A model generated the notes under the pieces. The model made no database searches. It saw only the letters and a program-made list of their open reading frames with translations, and was not told the origin of the DNA. Shown here piece by piece: positions 51,419 through 59,286 of a stretch of 64,000 bases of DNA (position 1 is its first letter; every line of letters begins with the position of its first letter). Origin of the DNA: Clostridium sp. AN503. Its GTDB lineage: Bacteria > Bacillota > Clostridia > Lachnospirales > Lachnospiraceae. The stretch lies in the NCBI RefSeq assembly GCF_040719375.1, contig NZ_JBFDTP010000002.1, forward strand, positions 2,905,001 to 2,969,000, written 5' to 3'. The position numbers were made by a program, and so were the translations under genes.

Positions 51419-51677
51419 TCTGCTATTTCTCCAGGAAGGCTGGGATGACTATCTATTCTGGCAAACCCAGGACAAGCGGATATTAAAACGCATTAATCTC
51501 CTGTTACAGGATATCTCAAGGAATCACTATACCGGCCTTGGCAAGCCGGAACCGCTGAAAGGTAATTTTTCCGGTTGGTGGAGCCGCAGGATTGACAGCG
51601 CCAACCGGATTGTCTACAAAATAGAAGCTGACTGCATTGTCATTGCCCAGTGCCGTTCGCATTATGGCAATCATTGA
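51411..51677 (+). CDS. YoeB/Txe-family mRNA interferase toxin
   Basis: This 88-aa RelE-superfamily endoribonuclease cuts mRNA on the ribosome. Catalytic residues appear at the YoeB positions: Glu47 in GKPEPLKGNFSGWWSRRI, Arg66 in ANRIVYKI, and His84 in CRSHYGNH. The length matches the family. Translation starts inside the antitoxin end (ATGACTAA overlap), so the two are coupled. Confidence 0.93.
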   Translation: MTNLLFLQEGWDDYLFWQTQDKRILKRINLLLQDISRNHYTGLGKPEPLKGNFSGWWSRRIDSANRIVYKIEADCIVIAQCRSHYGNH

Positions 51678-51888
51678 ATTTTCTTTATTGGTAATCTCAC
51701 ACTTTTTGGTCTTTGATCTGACCACCCTTTCAAGTCCAGTGTTACATTTTACAAGAAAATTGTTTTCAGTTATGGTATACTATGAACACTTAGCAAGGCC
51801 AAGCCGCAAGTGCAGGGCGAGGTTAGTGACCATGGTGTACTGGTTCTCATCCATCCTATAAATAAACCATTCAGAAAGCAGGAATTTT

Positions 51889-52725
51889 ATGCCATCCATT
51901 CAGGAACAGCGTCATGTATACTATGACCGGGATTTGCAGATTGAAGCATACAACTTAAGCGGGATCGTCCAGAAATTCCCCAACCACTTCCATGAGTATT
52001 ATGTGATCGGGTTCGTGGAGGGCGGGAGCAGGCATCTCTGGTGCAGGAACCAGGAGTATGACTTGACTGCCGGGGATATGATCCTTTTTAACCCTCGTGA
52101 TAATCACTGCTGCGCTCCGGTAAACGGGGAAATCCTGGATTACCGGGCCGTCAATATCGATGTCGATATTATGATCCAGGCCGCACGGGAGATCACCGGG
52201 CAGGATTACACGCCCCGCTTCACCCAGAATGTAGTGCGCCAGAGTGAGATCGCCGGCTCCATCGGGGAGTTGTACGACGCCATCCTGCACCGGGAAGCGC
52301 GGCTGAAAAAGGAGGAGGCGTTCTACTTCCTTCTCGAACAGATCCTCCAGGATTTCTCTACCCCCTTTGAGCATCTGGCTCCGCCTGAACCGGACGCCCA
52401 GGTAAAGATGCTGTGCGGTTATATGGAGGAGCATTTTGCGGAAAATATTTCCCTGGATGAGTTGCTGACCATGGCGAACTTCGGAAAATCCTATCTTTTA
52501 CGGGCTTTTACAAGACAGGTGGGCGTGTCCCCCTACCGCTACCTGCAGACCATCCGCTTGGGCCGCGCCAGAAAATTCCTGGAACAGGGCATGGCTCCGG
52601 TGGATGCCGCCGTCAATACGGGCTTCTCCGACCAGAGCCATTTTACCAACTTCTTTAAGGAATATACGGGACTGACGCCGAAACAGTATCAGAAAATTTT
52701 TACAGAAAAAGGAGCATCATTATGA
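51889..52725 (+). CDS. AraC-family transcriptional regulator
   Basis: The N-terminal AraC-ligand cupin (about 15-100) has FPNHFHEYYVIGFVEGGSRHL and DMILFNPRDNHCC. The C-terminal HTH pair includes LDELLTMANFGKSYLLRAFTRQVGVSPYRYL and AAVNTGFSDQSHFTNFFKEYTGLTPKQYQ. It overlaps the DMT transporter gene by 4 bp, a common pairing in which the regulator controls an exporter. GCAGGAA precedes the ATG. The 211-bp upstream gap has TATACT near 51775, with no clear -35. Confidence 0.92.
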   Translation: MPSIQEQRHVYYDRDLQIEAYNLSGIVQKFPNHFHEYYVIGFVEGGSRHLWCRNQEYDLTAGDMILFNPRDNHCCAPVNGEILDYRAVNIDVDIMIQAAREITGQDYTPRFTQNVVRQSEIAGSIGELYDAILHREARLKKEEAFYFLLEQILQDFSTPFEHLAPPEPDAQVKMLCGYMEEHFAENISLDELLTMANFGKSYLLRAFTRQVGVSPYRYLQTIRLGRARKFLEQGMAPVDAAVNTGFSDQSHFTNFFKEYTGLTPKQYQKIFTEKGASL

Positions 52726-53648
52726 CCACCGACACCTCCACGGCTGCTTCGGCATCCCCTGCCCGCACAAAAACCGCAGGCCATCTGTCCGCCATCTTCA
52801 CCATCGTGGTCTGGGGGACCACGTTCATTTCTACCAAAGTGCTGCTGGATGCATTTTCCCCAATTGAGATCCTGTTCATCCGCTTTGTCATCGGCTATCT
52901 TGCCCTGTGGTGCGTCTGCCCACGGGTCCTGCACGTAAAAGACCGGCGGCAGGACTGGTGCTTCGCTGCCGCCGGCTTATGCGGCGTAACCCTGTATTAT
53001 CTGTTTGAAAATATCGCCCTGACCTATACGCTGACCTCCCATGTCAGTGTCATGGTCTCCATGGCCCCGTTCTTCACTTCCCTGTTAAGCTGCCTGGTCC
53101 TCCGGGAAAGATATCCGGGCGCAAGGTTCTATCTGGGCTTCCTGGTAGCCATGTGCGGGATCTGCCTGATCAGCTTCCAGGGCAGTTCCGACTTGAAATT
53201 AAGCCTGACCGGGGATTTGTTAGCCATAGCCGCGGCGGGCCTCTGGGCGCTTTACTCCATCCTGACGAAAATGATCGGCAACTTCGGATACTCTGTGATC
53301 CAGAGCACCCGGCGGACCTTTTTCTTTGGTATCCTTTTTATGCTGCCGGTGATCTGGAGGATGGGATTTGACGTACAGCCGTCCGACATGTTCCAGACCA
53401 CCAACCTGCTCAACCTGGTATTCTTAGGCTTTGGAGCCTCCGCCCTCTGCTTCGTAACCTGGAACTATGCGGTGCGCAGCTTAGGCTCTGTGAAAACCAG
53501 CGTATATATCTACGCTGTCCCGGTCATCACTACGGTCACCTCCGGGCTGATCTTAAAAGAGTCCGTTACGCCGGCAGCTGTCTGCGGCATTGCGCTGACC
53601 CTGGCCGGTCTGCTGCTGTCCCAAAAGGAGAAAGGTAAACCATCATAA
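52722..53648 (+). CDS. EamA-family (DMT) transporter
   Basis: This 308-aa protein has ten helices as two EamA repeats. IFTIVVWGTTFISTKVLLDAF opens the first repeat, and LLAIAAAGLWALYSILTKMI opens the second. It ends with ITLAGLLLSQKEK-like. EamA proteins export amino acids or metabolites, with substrate not readable from sequence. Coupled by a 4-bp overlap with the AraC gene. Its end overlaps the convergent mgtE gene by 6 bp. Confidence 0.92.
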   Translation: MTTDTSTAASASPARTKTAGHLSAIFTIVVWGTTFISTKVLLDAFSPIEILFIRFVIGYLALWCVCPRVLHVKDRRQDWCFAAAGLCGVTLYYLFENIALTYTLTSHVSVMVSMAPFFTSLLSCLVLRERYPGARFYLGFLVAMCGICLISFQGSSDLKLSLTGDLLAIAAAGLWALYSILTKMIGNFGYSVIQSTRRTFFFGILFMLPVIWRMGFDVQPSDMFQTTNLLNLVFLGFGASALCFVTWNYAVRSLGSVKTSVYIYAVPVITTVTSGLILKESVTPAAVCGIALTLAGLLLSQKEKGKPS

Positions 53649-54986
53649 ATTCAGCAATCTGCACGCCAGCTGGAAATAGATGACCAGGCTGAACGCATCT
53701 ACAATGGTTGTGATCAGCGGAGCAGCCATAATGGCCGGGTCCAGTCTCAGCACCTTTGCGGCGATCGGCAGCACGCAGCCGATGGTCTTCGCCAGCAAAA
53801 CTGTGGCAAACAGGCTTAAGACCACGGTCAGACAGATCATCTCGCTGCCCGGATACATGATGACAAGGCGCACATAGTTTACCATACCGAGGATGATTCC
53901 GACCACTACGCCGACCCGCAGTTCTTTCCAGATCACCCGGAAGATATCCGCCGTCTCGATCTCACCGACCGCCATACCACGGATGATCAGGGTGCTGCTC
54001 TGGCTTCCCGCATTGCCGCCGGTGTCTGTCAGCATTGGGATAAAGGTAACTAACAGCGGGATCACCGCAAATGCATTCTCATATTTGGCAAGGATGCCTC
54101 CTGTCACCATACTGCTGATCATCAGGATCAGCAGCCAGAGGATCCGGTTTTTAGCAAGCTGGAGCACACTGGTCTTTAGATAGGGCTTTTCACTGGGCGC
54201 CATAGCCGCCATCTTTTCAAAGTCCTCCGTGGCCTCCTGTTCCATAACATCCACGATATCGTCAACCGTAACGATACCCACCAGCCGGTTCTCATGATCC
54301 ACCACCGGAAGGCTCAAAAGGTCATAGCGCTGGAACATGTCCATGACCTCCTCCTGGTCGTCGGTGGTCACCGCCTTGATCACATGGGTGTCCATAATGT
54401 CCCGGATCACCGTCTCATAGGGATTCATCAGCAGGTCTTTGACCGTCACGACTCCCTCTAAAGCCCGCTTGGAGTCCATCACATAGCAGGTGTATATGGT
54501 CTCCTTGTCCACGCCGTTCTTACGGATATAGGCAAATGCCTCCTCCACCGTCATCCGCTGCTTCAGCCCCACGTACTCCGCCGTCATAATGCTTCCGGCG
54601 CTGTTTTCCGGATAGTTTAAAAACTGGTTGATCAGATTCCGGGTATCGGGCGTGGCGATCTTTAAGACACGCTTTACCACATTGGCAGGCAGTTCCTCCA
54701 GCATATCTACCGCATCATCGACGAATAAGTCCTCAACGATGTATTTCAGTTCATAGTCCCCGATGCTGTTGATAATGTGTTCCTGATCCTCCGGTTCCAG
54801 ACAGGCAAATACATCGCTGCTCAGTTCTTTGGGAAGCATGCGGAATACAACGACCTTTTTCTCCACATCCAGTTCCCCGATCAGCTCCGCGATATCTGCC
54901 TCATTCGCCTCCGCCAACTGTTCTTTCACCCTTCGGAACTGCTTTTCATTAACCAGCTCCAGGAGTTTTTCCATCTCCTCTTTCAT
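53643..54986 (-). CDS. mgtE: Mg2+ transporter MgtE
   Basis: This 447-aa protein has the full MgtE architecture. An N-domain (about 1-130, with LLELVNEKQFRRVKEQL and LPANVVKRVLK) is followed by two CBS domains (about 135-255, YVMDSKRALEGVVTVKDLL and LLSLPVVDHENRLVGIVTVDD). A plug helix leads to five C-terminal helices carrying TDTGGNAGSQSS. The cytosolic part closes the channel when Mg2+ is high. The gene stands alone, with GGAAGGGGG before the ATG. Confidence 0.95.
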   Translation of the reverse strand: MKEEMEKLLELVNEKQFRRVKEQLAEANEADIAELIGELDVEKKVVVFRMLPKELSSDVFACLEPEDQEHIINSIGDYELKYIVEDLFVDDAVDMLEELPANVVKRVLKIATPDTRNLINQFLNYPENSAGSIMTAEYVGLKQRMTVEEAFAYIRKNGVDKETIYTCYVMDSKRALEGVVTVKDLLMNPYETVIRDIMDTHVIKAVTTDDQEEVMDMFQRYDLLSLPVVDHENRLVGIVTVDDIVDVMEQEATEDFEKMAAMAPSEKPYLKTSVLQLAKNRILWLLILMISSMVTGGILAKYENAFAVIPLLVTFIPMLTDTGGNAGSQSSTLIIRGMAVGEIETADIFRVIWKELRVGVVVGIILGMVNYVRLVIMYPGSEMICLTVVLSLFATVLLAKTIGCVLPIAAKVLRLDPAIMAAPLITTIVDAFSLVIYFQLACRLLNL

Positions 54987-55071
54987 GGGCGCCCCCTTCC
55001 TCTGACCCCTCTCTTCCGGGAGGCTTCAGTATTCTTTATCTGCAACTGTTCAGTTTCTCCTACAGTCACTT

Positions 55072-55485
55072 TTATTCTTCTTCAAATAGCACCTTCTCCG
55101 CGATCCCGGCCGCATCTTTAATGCAGTCTGCGCAGGAATGAAGCACCTTTCCGGTTTCAATTCCCTTTAACTCTCTGCAGATCACACTTCCGGTCCTCTC
55201 CTCAAACTGGCGGACAATCTCCCTCGACAGTTTATAGGACGCCGCTTTGCTGTCCGGCTTGTCCAGATGGCCGCTGCTTCGCTTCATACCTGCCAGCACA
55301 CAGGCCCCGGTCACCGCTCCGCAGGTACCCTCCATGCCGCCCATGCCAAGCCCCAGGGCTTCCGTTAAGCGGAACATGGTCTCTTCCTCCACGCCCACCA
55401 GGTCGCAGTAGGTGCAGGCCACAGCCTGGGCGCAGTTGTAGCCTTTATTGTGACGTTTCTCTGTCTCTTCTATTCTGGATTCCAT
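55072..55485 (-). CDS. C_GCAxxG_C_C family protein
   Basis: This 137-aa protein fits the Cys-rich C_GCAxxG_C_C family (TIGR01909-like). NCAQAVACTYCDLVG, GMGGMEGTCGAVTGACVLAGM and CRELKG with CADCIKDAA give four or more conserved cysteines. Such proteins may be redox-active, but no role is proven. The gene stands alone, with AGAGGAG before the ATG. Confidence 0.87.
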   Translation of the reverse strand: MESRIEETEKRHNKGYNCAQAVACTYCDLVGVEEETMFRLTEALGLGMGGMEGTCGAVTGACVLAGMKRSSGHLDKPDSKAASYKLSREIVRQFEERTGSVICRELKGIETGKVLHSCADCIKDAAGIAEKVLFEEE

Positions 55486-55598
55486 TGTTGTCTCCTCTTT
55501 CTGTTCTCTATATTTTAAGTCTTTTTTGCATTCCTTCCCACATCAATTTCTGTTCATATCAATTCCTGTCCACATCATAAGCTTATGGCACCAGAAGA

Positions 55599-56561
55599 CT
55601 ACATATCCTTTACCGCCTCATCCACCACTTCCATCATGATCACACTGTGATCCAGCATCTTATAGCAGGATTCCAGATCTCCCTCATGAAGCTGTTTTGC
55701 AAACTCCCTGAACTCCCCGGTCAGTACGCCATTCTCCGGGTCATCCGCCAGACGCCTGGTTTCTTTCGCCGTGATCAGTTCCACATACGGCGCCGAGCTG
55801 ACCGCGCCCTCCACCCGGATACAGCCCTCGGTTCCCTGTACCAGGCCGTAGCAGGGGCTGGAAGAATCCTTCGCTCCCGTGCAGACTGCATGGAACCCGT
55901 CGTATTCCAGGATCGCTGTCCCTGAGGTATCGATCCCATTGTACCCGCGGTTGGCAAAATAATGAACCTTCGCAGGCTTTCCAAACAGCCCCGTCACAAA
56001 ATGCAGGTTATAAAGGTTGATGTCGTACAGGCATCCGCCTGCGCACTCCGGATCAAAGGCAGGCAGGACCTCTCCAGCCTGGTAACGCCCATAACGGCTG
56101 GAGATCCGGGAATAATTGCACTGCGCCATCTTGATCTCCCCAATATCGGAAAGATGCTCCTGCACGGCCTGAAAGATCGGGGAATAAGGGATCTTAAACG
56201 CCTCCCACAAAAATAACCGCTTTGCCCTGGCAAGGTCTGACAGCTCTCTCGTCTCCTGCGCCGTGACCGTAAACGGTTTTTCACAGATCACATGCTTTCC
56301 TGCCTCCAAAGCCTGCTTCACATAGGCATAATGCATATGGTTTGCAATCCCGATATAGACCGTGTCAAAATCTCCTTTTTCCAAAAATACCCCATAATCA
56401 GTATATACGTCTTTCACTCCGTTCTTATCCGCCAGTTCCCTGCCCTTTTCCAGGCTTTTTTCCCTGACACAGATGGCCTCCGCCGTCACATCCGGCAGCG
56501 CCTTAATATCCCGGAACATCCATTCCACGATCATTCCATTGCCCACAACACCTATACGCAT
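55599..56561 (-). CDS. Gfo/Idh/MocA-family oxidoreductase
   Basis: This 320-aa NAD(P)-dependent enzyme has an N-terminal Rossmann fold (RIGVVGNGMIVEWMF). The family EKPF motif is at VICEKPFTVT (about 92-101), with the catalytic Lys there. The C-terminal domain contains GGCLYDINLYNLHFVTGLFG with the second conserved His region. Members oxidise or reduce sugars, inositols or biliverdin-like compounds. The gene stands alone; its substrate is unknown. AAGGAGG precedes the ATG. Confidence 0.9.
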   Translation of the reverse strand: MRIGVVGNGMIVEWMFRDIKALPDVTAEAICVREKSLEKGRELADKNGVKDVYTDYGVFLEKGDFDTVYIGIANHMHYAYVKQALEAGKHVICEKPFTVTAQETRELSDLARAKRLFLWEAFKIPYSPIFQAVQEHLSDIGEIKMAQCNYSRISSRYGRYQAGEVLPAFDPECAGGCLYDINLYNLHFVTGLFGKPAKVHYFANRGYNGIDTSGTAILEYDGFHAVCTGAKDSSSPCYGLVQGTEGCIRVEGAVSSAPYVELITAKETRRLADDPENGVLTGEFREFAKQLHEGDLESCYKMLDHSVIMMEVVDEAVKDM

Positions 56562-56712
56562 CCCTGTTCCCTCCTTATCTGCCTTTCAAATCGTTCTTCC
56601 GCTTCACTTCTCTGCCAGTCTATTATACTTTTTTATTGCCGGTTTGCCAACCTTACTTTCAATATTTCGCAGAATTATGCCGGCCGCCTGATCAGACTTC
56701 AGATAATCAGTA

Positions 56713-56766
56713 AAAGAAGGAGCAGGTCATCGTACCGCACGATAGCGATGACCTGCTCCTTCTTAA
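56713..56766. terminator. Strong bidirectional terminator
   Basis: AGAAGGAGCAGGTCATCG (56715-56732) pairs with CGATGACCTGCTCCTTCT (56746-56763), with A- and T-rich flanks. It lies between the oxidoreductase start and the end of the first Rpn gene. Confidence 0.8.
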
Positions 56767-56812
56767 TCATTGCTGCTGCCAAACATTTGACAAATGCTCC
56801 CATACTGAACTG

Positions 56813-57058
56813 CTATGCCTTTATCCCATACTCGCCATATAAAGCCGCACGGTAGTTCTTATCCTTCGCCGCCTTCGCCAGATCTTCCATCCTGGAATCC
56901 TCAATAAGCCGCTCCGTCAGAGCCGCAAAGTTTTCCTCGCCAATCTCTTTTCCAAGTTCTTTTCCAATCTCCTTTCCGATCTCCTTTCCGATTGCCTCTC
57001 CTTCTGCTTTTCCGGCAATCACTCCGTCTTCAAAAATCATCTGACCAATCTGTGTCAT
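56813..57058 (-). CDS. Internal ORF RpnS-like, copy 1 (81 aa)
   Basis: Inside the Rpn frame, AAAGGAGG lies eight bases before the ATG for Met227 (MTQIGQMIFEDG). Translation would give an 81-aa product made of the repeat helix and the C-terminal region. In the published Rpn systems this separately made small protein blocks the full-length toxin. Both the RBS and the ATG are kept in copy 2. Expression here is inference. Confidence 0.72.
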   Translation of the reverse strand: MTQIGQMIFEDGVIAGKAEGEAIGKEIGKEIGKELGKEIGEENFAALTERLIEDSRMEDLAKAAKDKNYRAALYGEYGIKA

Positions 57059-57736
57059 CCTCATTTCCTCCTTTATTCGGTTCTTGTATGCCTCATCAAT
57101 TACCTTATCAGAGAATGTCAGGATCCCTGCAAGGGCTCTTAAGGTCTGATCCCGCTCCGGGATCCGGCGGGCAAGCTCTACGGACCGCTCGATCATGACC
57201 TGCTTATCCTGCCTGCCTTTTACAGTAAGCGGCAGGATCATAAGCTGCATCAGGTCTTCCTCGTCAAGCCGCTCTCCCGCAAGAAGCTTCTTGTCCAGCC
57301 TCCGGTAGATCTCTTCTGTGTCCTGGCGGACCAGATATGCGGATTCCACCTGCAGTGTCAGTCCGCCCAGGTCATACACCTCTTCCGCCCGCTCCACATC
57401 CGCCGTATAGAACACCAGCATCTTGATCTTCCACACCTCGCTTAACCGGTTCTGGCCTGCATAGCGTTTCAACACCCTGGCAATGTAATTTAAGTATTTG
57501 ATAAAATTCTCCCGGTCGAATCTGGACTCATAGTCCATGATCGCCAGAGAACCTTCCTCCAGCTGAAACAGGTTGTCTATCCGCAGCTCATTACTCTCGA
57601 TCGCCGGCAGATTCGTCGGCAGGATGCCTGCAATGGACAAATGCGGCAGACCAAACACAGCCAGGTTCTTTCCAACCAGTGTCTCTCCCGTCAGCTTGGA
57701 TGCGATATCCTTGTTCTGATATGCAATATCACCCAT
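56813..57736 (-). CDS. Rpn-family nuclease (recombination-promoting nuclease), copy 1
   Basis: This 307-aa protein belongs to the Rpn/YhgA-like PD-(D/E)XK family. The N-terminal nuclease core has ESNELRIDNLF (Asp54) and AIMDYESRF (Glu70 with Arg72 where copy 2 has Lys). The C-terminal helix consists of four-residue repeats (GKEI/GKEL type, about residues 247-267). An internal start at Met227 behind AAGGAGG could make the C-terminal part alone. Rpn proteins act in phage defence as toxins inhibited by their own C-terminal products. About 95% identical to the copy at 60788. Confidence 0.9.
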   Translation of the reverse strand: MGDIAYQNKDIASKLTGETLVGKNLAVFGLPHLSIAGILPTNLPAIESNELRIDNLFQLEEGSLAIMDYESRFDRENFIKYLNYIARVLKRYAGQNRLSEVWKIKMLVFYTADVERAEEVYDLGGLTLQVESAYLVRQDTEEIYRRLDKKLLAGERLDEEDLMQLMILPLTVKGRQDKQVMIERSVELARRIPERDQTLRALAGILTFSDKVIDEAYKNRIKEEMRMTQIGQMIFEDGVIAGKAEGEAIGKEIGKEIGKELGKEIGEENFAALTERLIEDSRMEDLAKAAKDKNYRAALYGEYGIKA

Positions 57737-57904
57737 ATGTATTTCTCCTTTTATTATACTTGATCTGGTACCGTTATTGCAATACTGCCCTCCTTCATTT
57801 TCTATTTAACTGTCGTTTTGAAATCTTCCGCAAATCTGCGGCATTGATAAATATAGAATTTATCAGAACCCTGCCAGATGGAATCTCCGGCGAAGATTGT
57901 ATTC
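57737..57904 (-). promoter_or_regulatory. Long 5' leader of Rpn copy 1
   Basis: This leader of about 168 nt is identical to 61724-61891 for about 164 nt, although the coding parts differ by several percent. It holds hairpins (GATAAA...TTTATC and CCGCA-GATT-TGCGG) and a 14-codon ORF (starting MKEGSIAITV) near the RBS. Its function is unknown. Confidence 0.7.
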
Positions 57905-57933
57905 AGTATAGTATTTTTTTGCATAACTGTCAA
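57905..57933 (-). promoter_or_regulatory. Promoter of Rpn copy 1
   Basis: TTGACA (57928-57933) and TATACT (57905-57910) are 17 bp apart on the minus strand. Copy 2 keeps both hexamers while the spacer differs. Confidence 0.85.
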
Positions 57934-58079
57934 TTACGACTTTTCTTGAGTTTCTCACACCAGATTTTGCAGATTTCGTTGCATTTTCTGTTTTGGCATA
58001 TTATAATGAACAGGCATTCTATTTTTGTACGGATTTTACCGGATACATTCCGGAAACGAGGAGACGAGGAGAAAATCAT

Positions 58080-59108
58080 ATGTCATTTGAATTCATCAAT
58101 AAGCTGCCTACCCCGGCAGAGATCAAGGAGCAATTTCCACTTCCGTCCGACTGTGTTGCCGTGAAAGCACAGCGGGACGAGGAAGTAAAGAATATCATAA
58201 GCGGAGCCAGTGACAAGTTCTTAGTCATTATCGGCCCCTGTTCCGCGGACAACGAGGATTCCGTCCTGGATTATGCCAGCCGGCTGATAAGGCTCCAGGA
58301 GGACACAAAGGACCGGCTGGTCATCGTACCGCGCGTATATACCAACAAGCCGCGTACCACCGGTGAGGGCTACAAAGGCATGCTCCATCAGCCTGACCCG
58401 GAAAAGCGCCCCAGTATGGCCGACGGCCTTCACGCCATCCGGAACCTGCATATGCGGGTGCTCAAGGAAACCGGTCTTTCTACAGCCGACGAGATGCTCT
58501 ATCCGGAGAATGTGAGCTATTTGGACGATATCATGTCCTACATTGCCGTAGGCGCCCGCTCCGTAGAAAACCAGCAGCACCGCCTGGTATCCAGCGGCTG
58601 CCATGTACCGGTCGGCATGAAAAATCCGACCAGCGGCGACTTAAGCGTTATGCTCAACTCCGTGCAGGCCGGACAGCACGGCCACGAGTTCATCATGCGC
58701 GACTGGGAAGTGAGGACCGGCGGCAATCCCTGGACCCACACGATCCTGCGGGGAGCTGTCAATAAACACGGACAGTGCCTGCCCAACTACCACTACGAGG
58801 ATCTGATGCTGCTGCACCGTCTCTACATGGAACGGGGCCTGATCAATCCTGCGTGCATCGTGGACGCCAACCACTCCAACTCCAACAAGCAGTACATCGA
58901 ACAGATCCGTATCGTCAAGGAAGTCCTGCACAGCCGCAGGCACTCCGAAGATCTGCACGGCTTCGTCAAAGGCGTGATGATCGAGAGCTACATAGAATCC
59001 GGCAGCCAGAAGATCGGCAATGGCTGCTATGGAAAGTCCATCACCGACCCATGCCTGGGCTGGGCTGAATCCGAACGGCTGGTGTACGAGATCGCGGAAG
59101 GTCTGTAA
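58080..59108 (+). CDS. aroF: 3-deoxy-7-phosphoheptulonate (DAHP) synthase, class I
   Basis: This 342-aa enzyme condenses PEP and erythrose 4-phosphate, the first step of the shikimate pathway. It has the AroF/G/H features FLVIIGPCSADNEDSVLDYA, RVYTNKPRTTGEGYKGM, GARSVENQQHR, VPVGMKNPTSGD and DANHSNSNKQY. Metal ligands would be the Cys in GPCS, His and Glu in the last third and a final Asp. The ATG at 58080 has GAGGAG upstream. It lies alone between the two Rpn copies. Confidence 0.94.
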   Translation: MSFEFINKLPTPAEIKEQFPLPSDCVAVKAQRDEEVKNIISGASDKFLVIIGPCSADNEDSVLDYASRLIRLQEDTKDRLVIVPRVYTNKPRTTGEGYKGMLHQPDPEKRPSMADGLHAIRNLHMRVLKETGLSTADEMLYPENVSYLDDIMSYIAVGARSVENQQHRLVSSGCHVPVGMKNPTSGDLSVMLNSVQAGQHGHEFIMRDWEVRTGGNPWTHTILRGAVNKHGQCLPNYHYEDLMLLHRLYMERGLINPACIVDANHSNSNKQYIEQIRIVKEVLHSRRHSEDLHGFVKGVMIESYIESGSQKIGNGCYGKSITDPCLGWAESERLVYEIAEGL

Positions 59109-59158
59109 CAACGTTTCGCGGAATGCTGTTTCATGGAATATTGTTTTTAAAAAAGTGC

Positions 59159-59188
59159 TTACACGGAACCGGAAAATTGTGTTAAGAT
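59159..59188 (+). promoter_or_regulatory. Promoter of the MATE gene
   Basis: TTACAC (59159-59164) and TAAGAT (59183-59188) are 18 bp apart. Transcription would begin just before the hairpin at 59203. Confidence 0.5.
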
Positions 59189-59202
59189 ACACCTGTAAGA
59201 AT

Positions 59203-59253
59203 GGTGGTATCTATGACGAGAAAGCCTCTCGTTACGGATACCACTATTTTTTT
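59203..59253 (+). promoter_or_regulatory. Leader hairpin-terminator ahead of the MATE gene
   Basis: GTGGTATC (59204-59211) pairs with GATACCAC (59237-59244). A symmetric internal loop (TATG/TACG) separates it from an inner stem ACGAGA/TCTCGT, and seven T follow. It may be the aroF terminator or an attenuator or small riboswitch of the MATE transcript starting just upstream. Confidence 0.6.
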
Positions 59254-59286
59254 GCGCTTAAAACCAATTTCACGGAGGTAAAACAC

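Noticed and set aside
56813..57736. Rpn genes as transposases
   Set aside because: They are often labelled as YhgA-like transposases, but there are no terminal inverted repeats, and the nuclease motif and internal start fit the Rpn toxin family.
59203..59253. Guanidine-II (mini-ykkC) riboswitch
   Set aside because: ACGA and ACGG tetrads occur, but in a stem and internal loop rather than in two separate hairpin loops.
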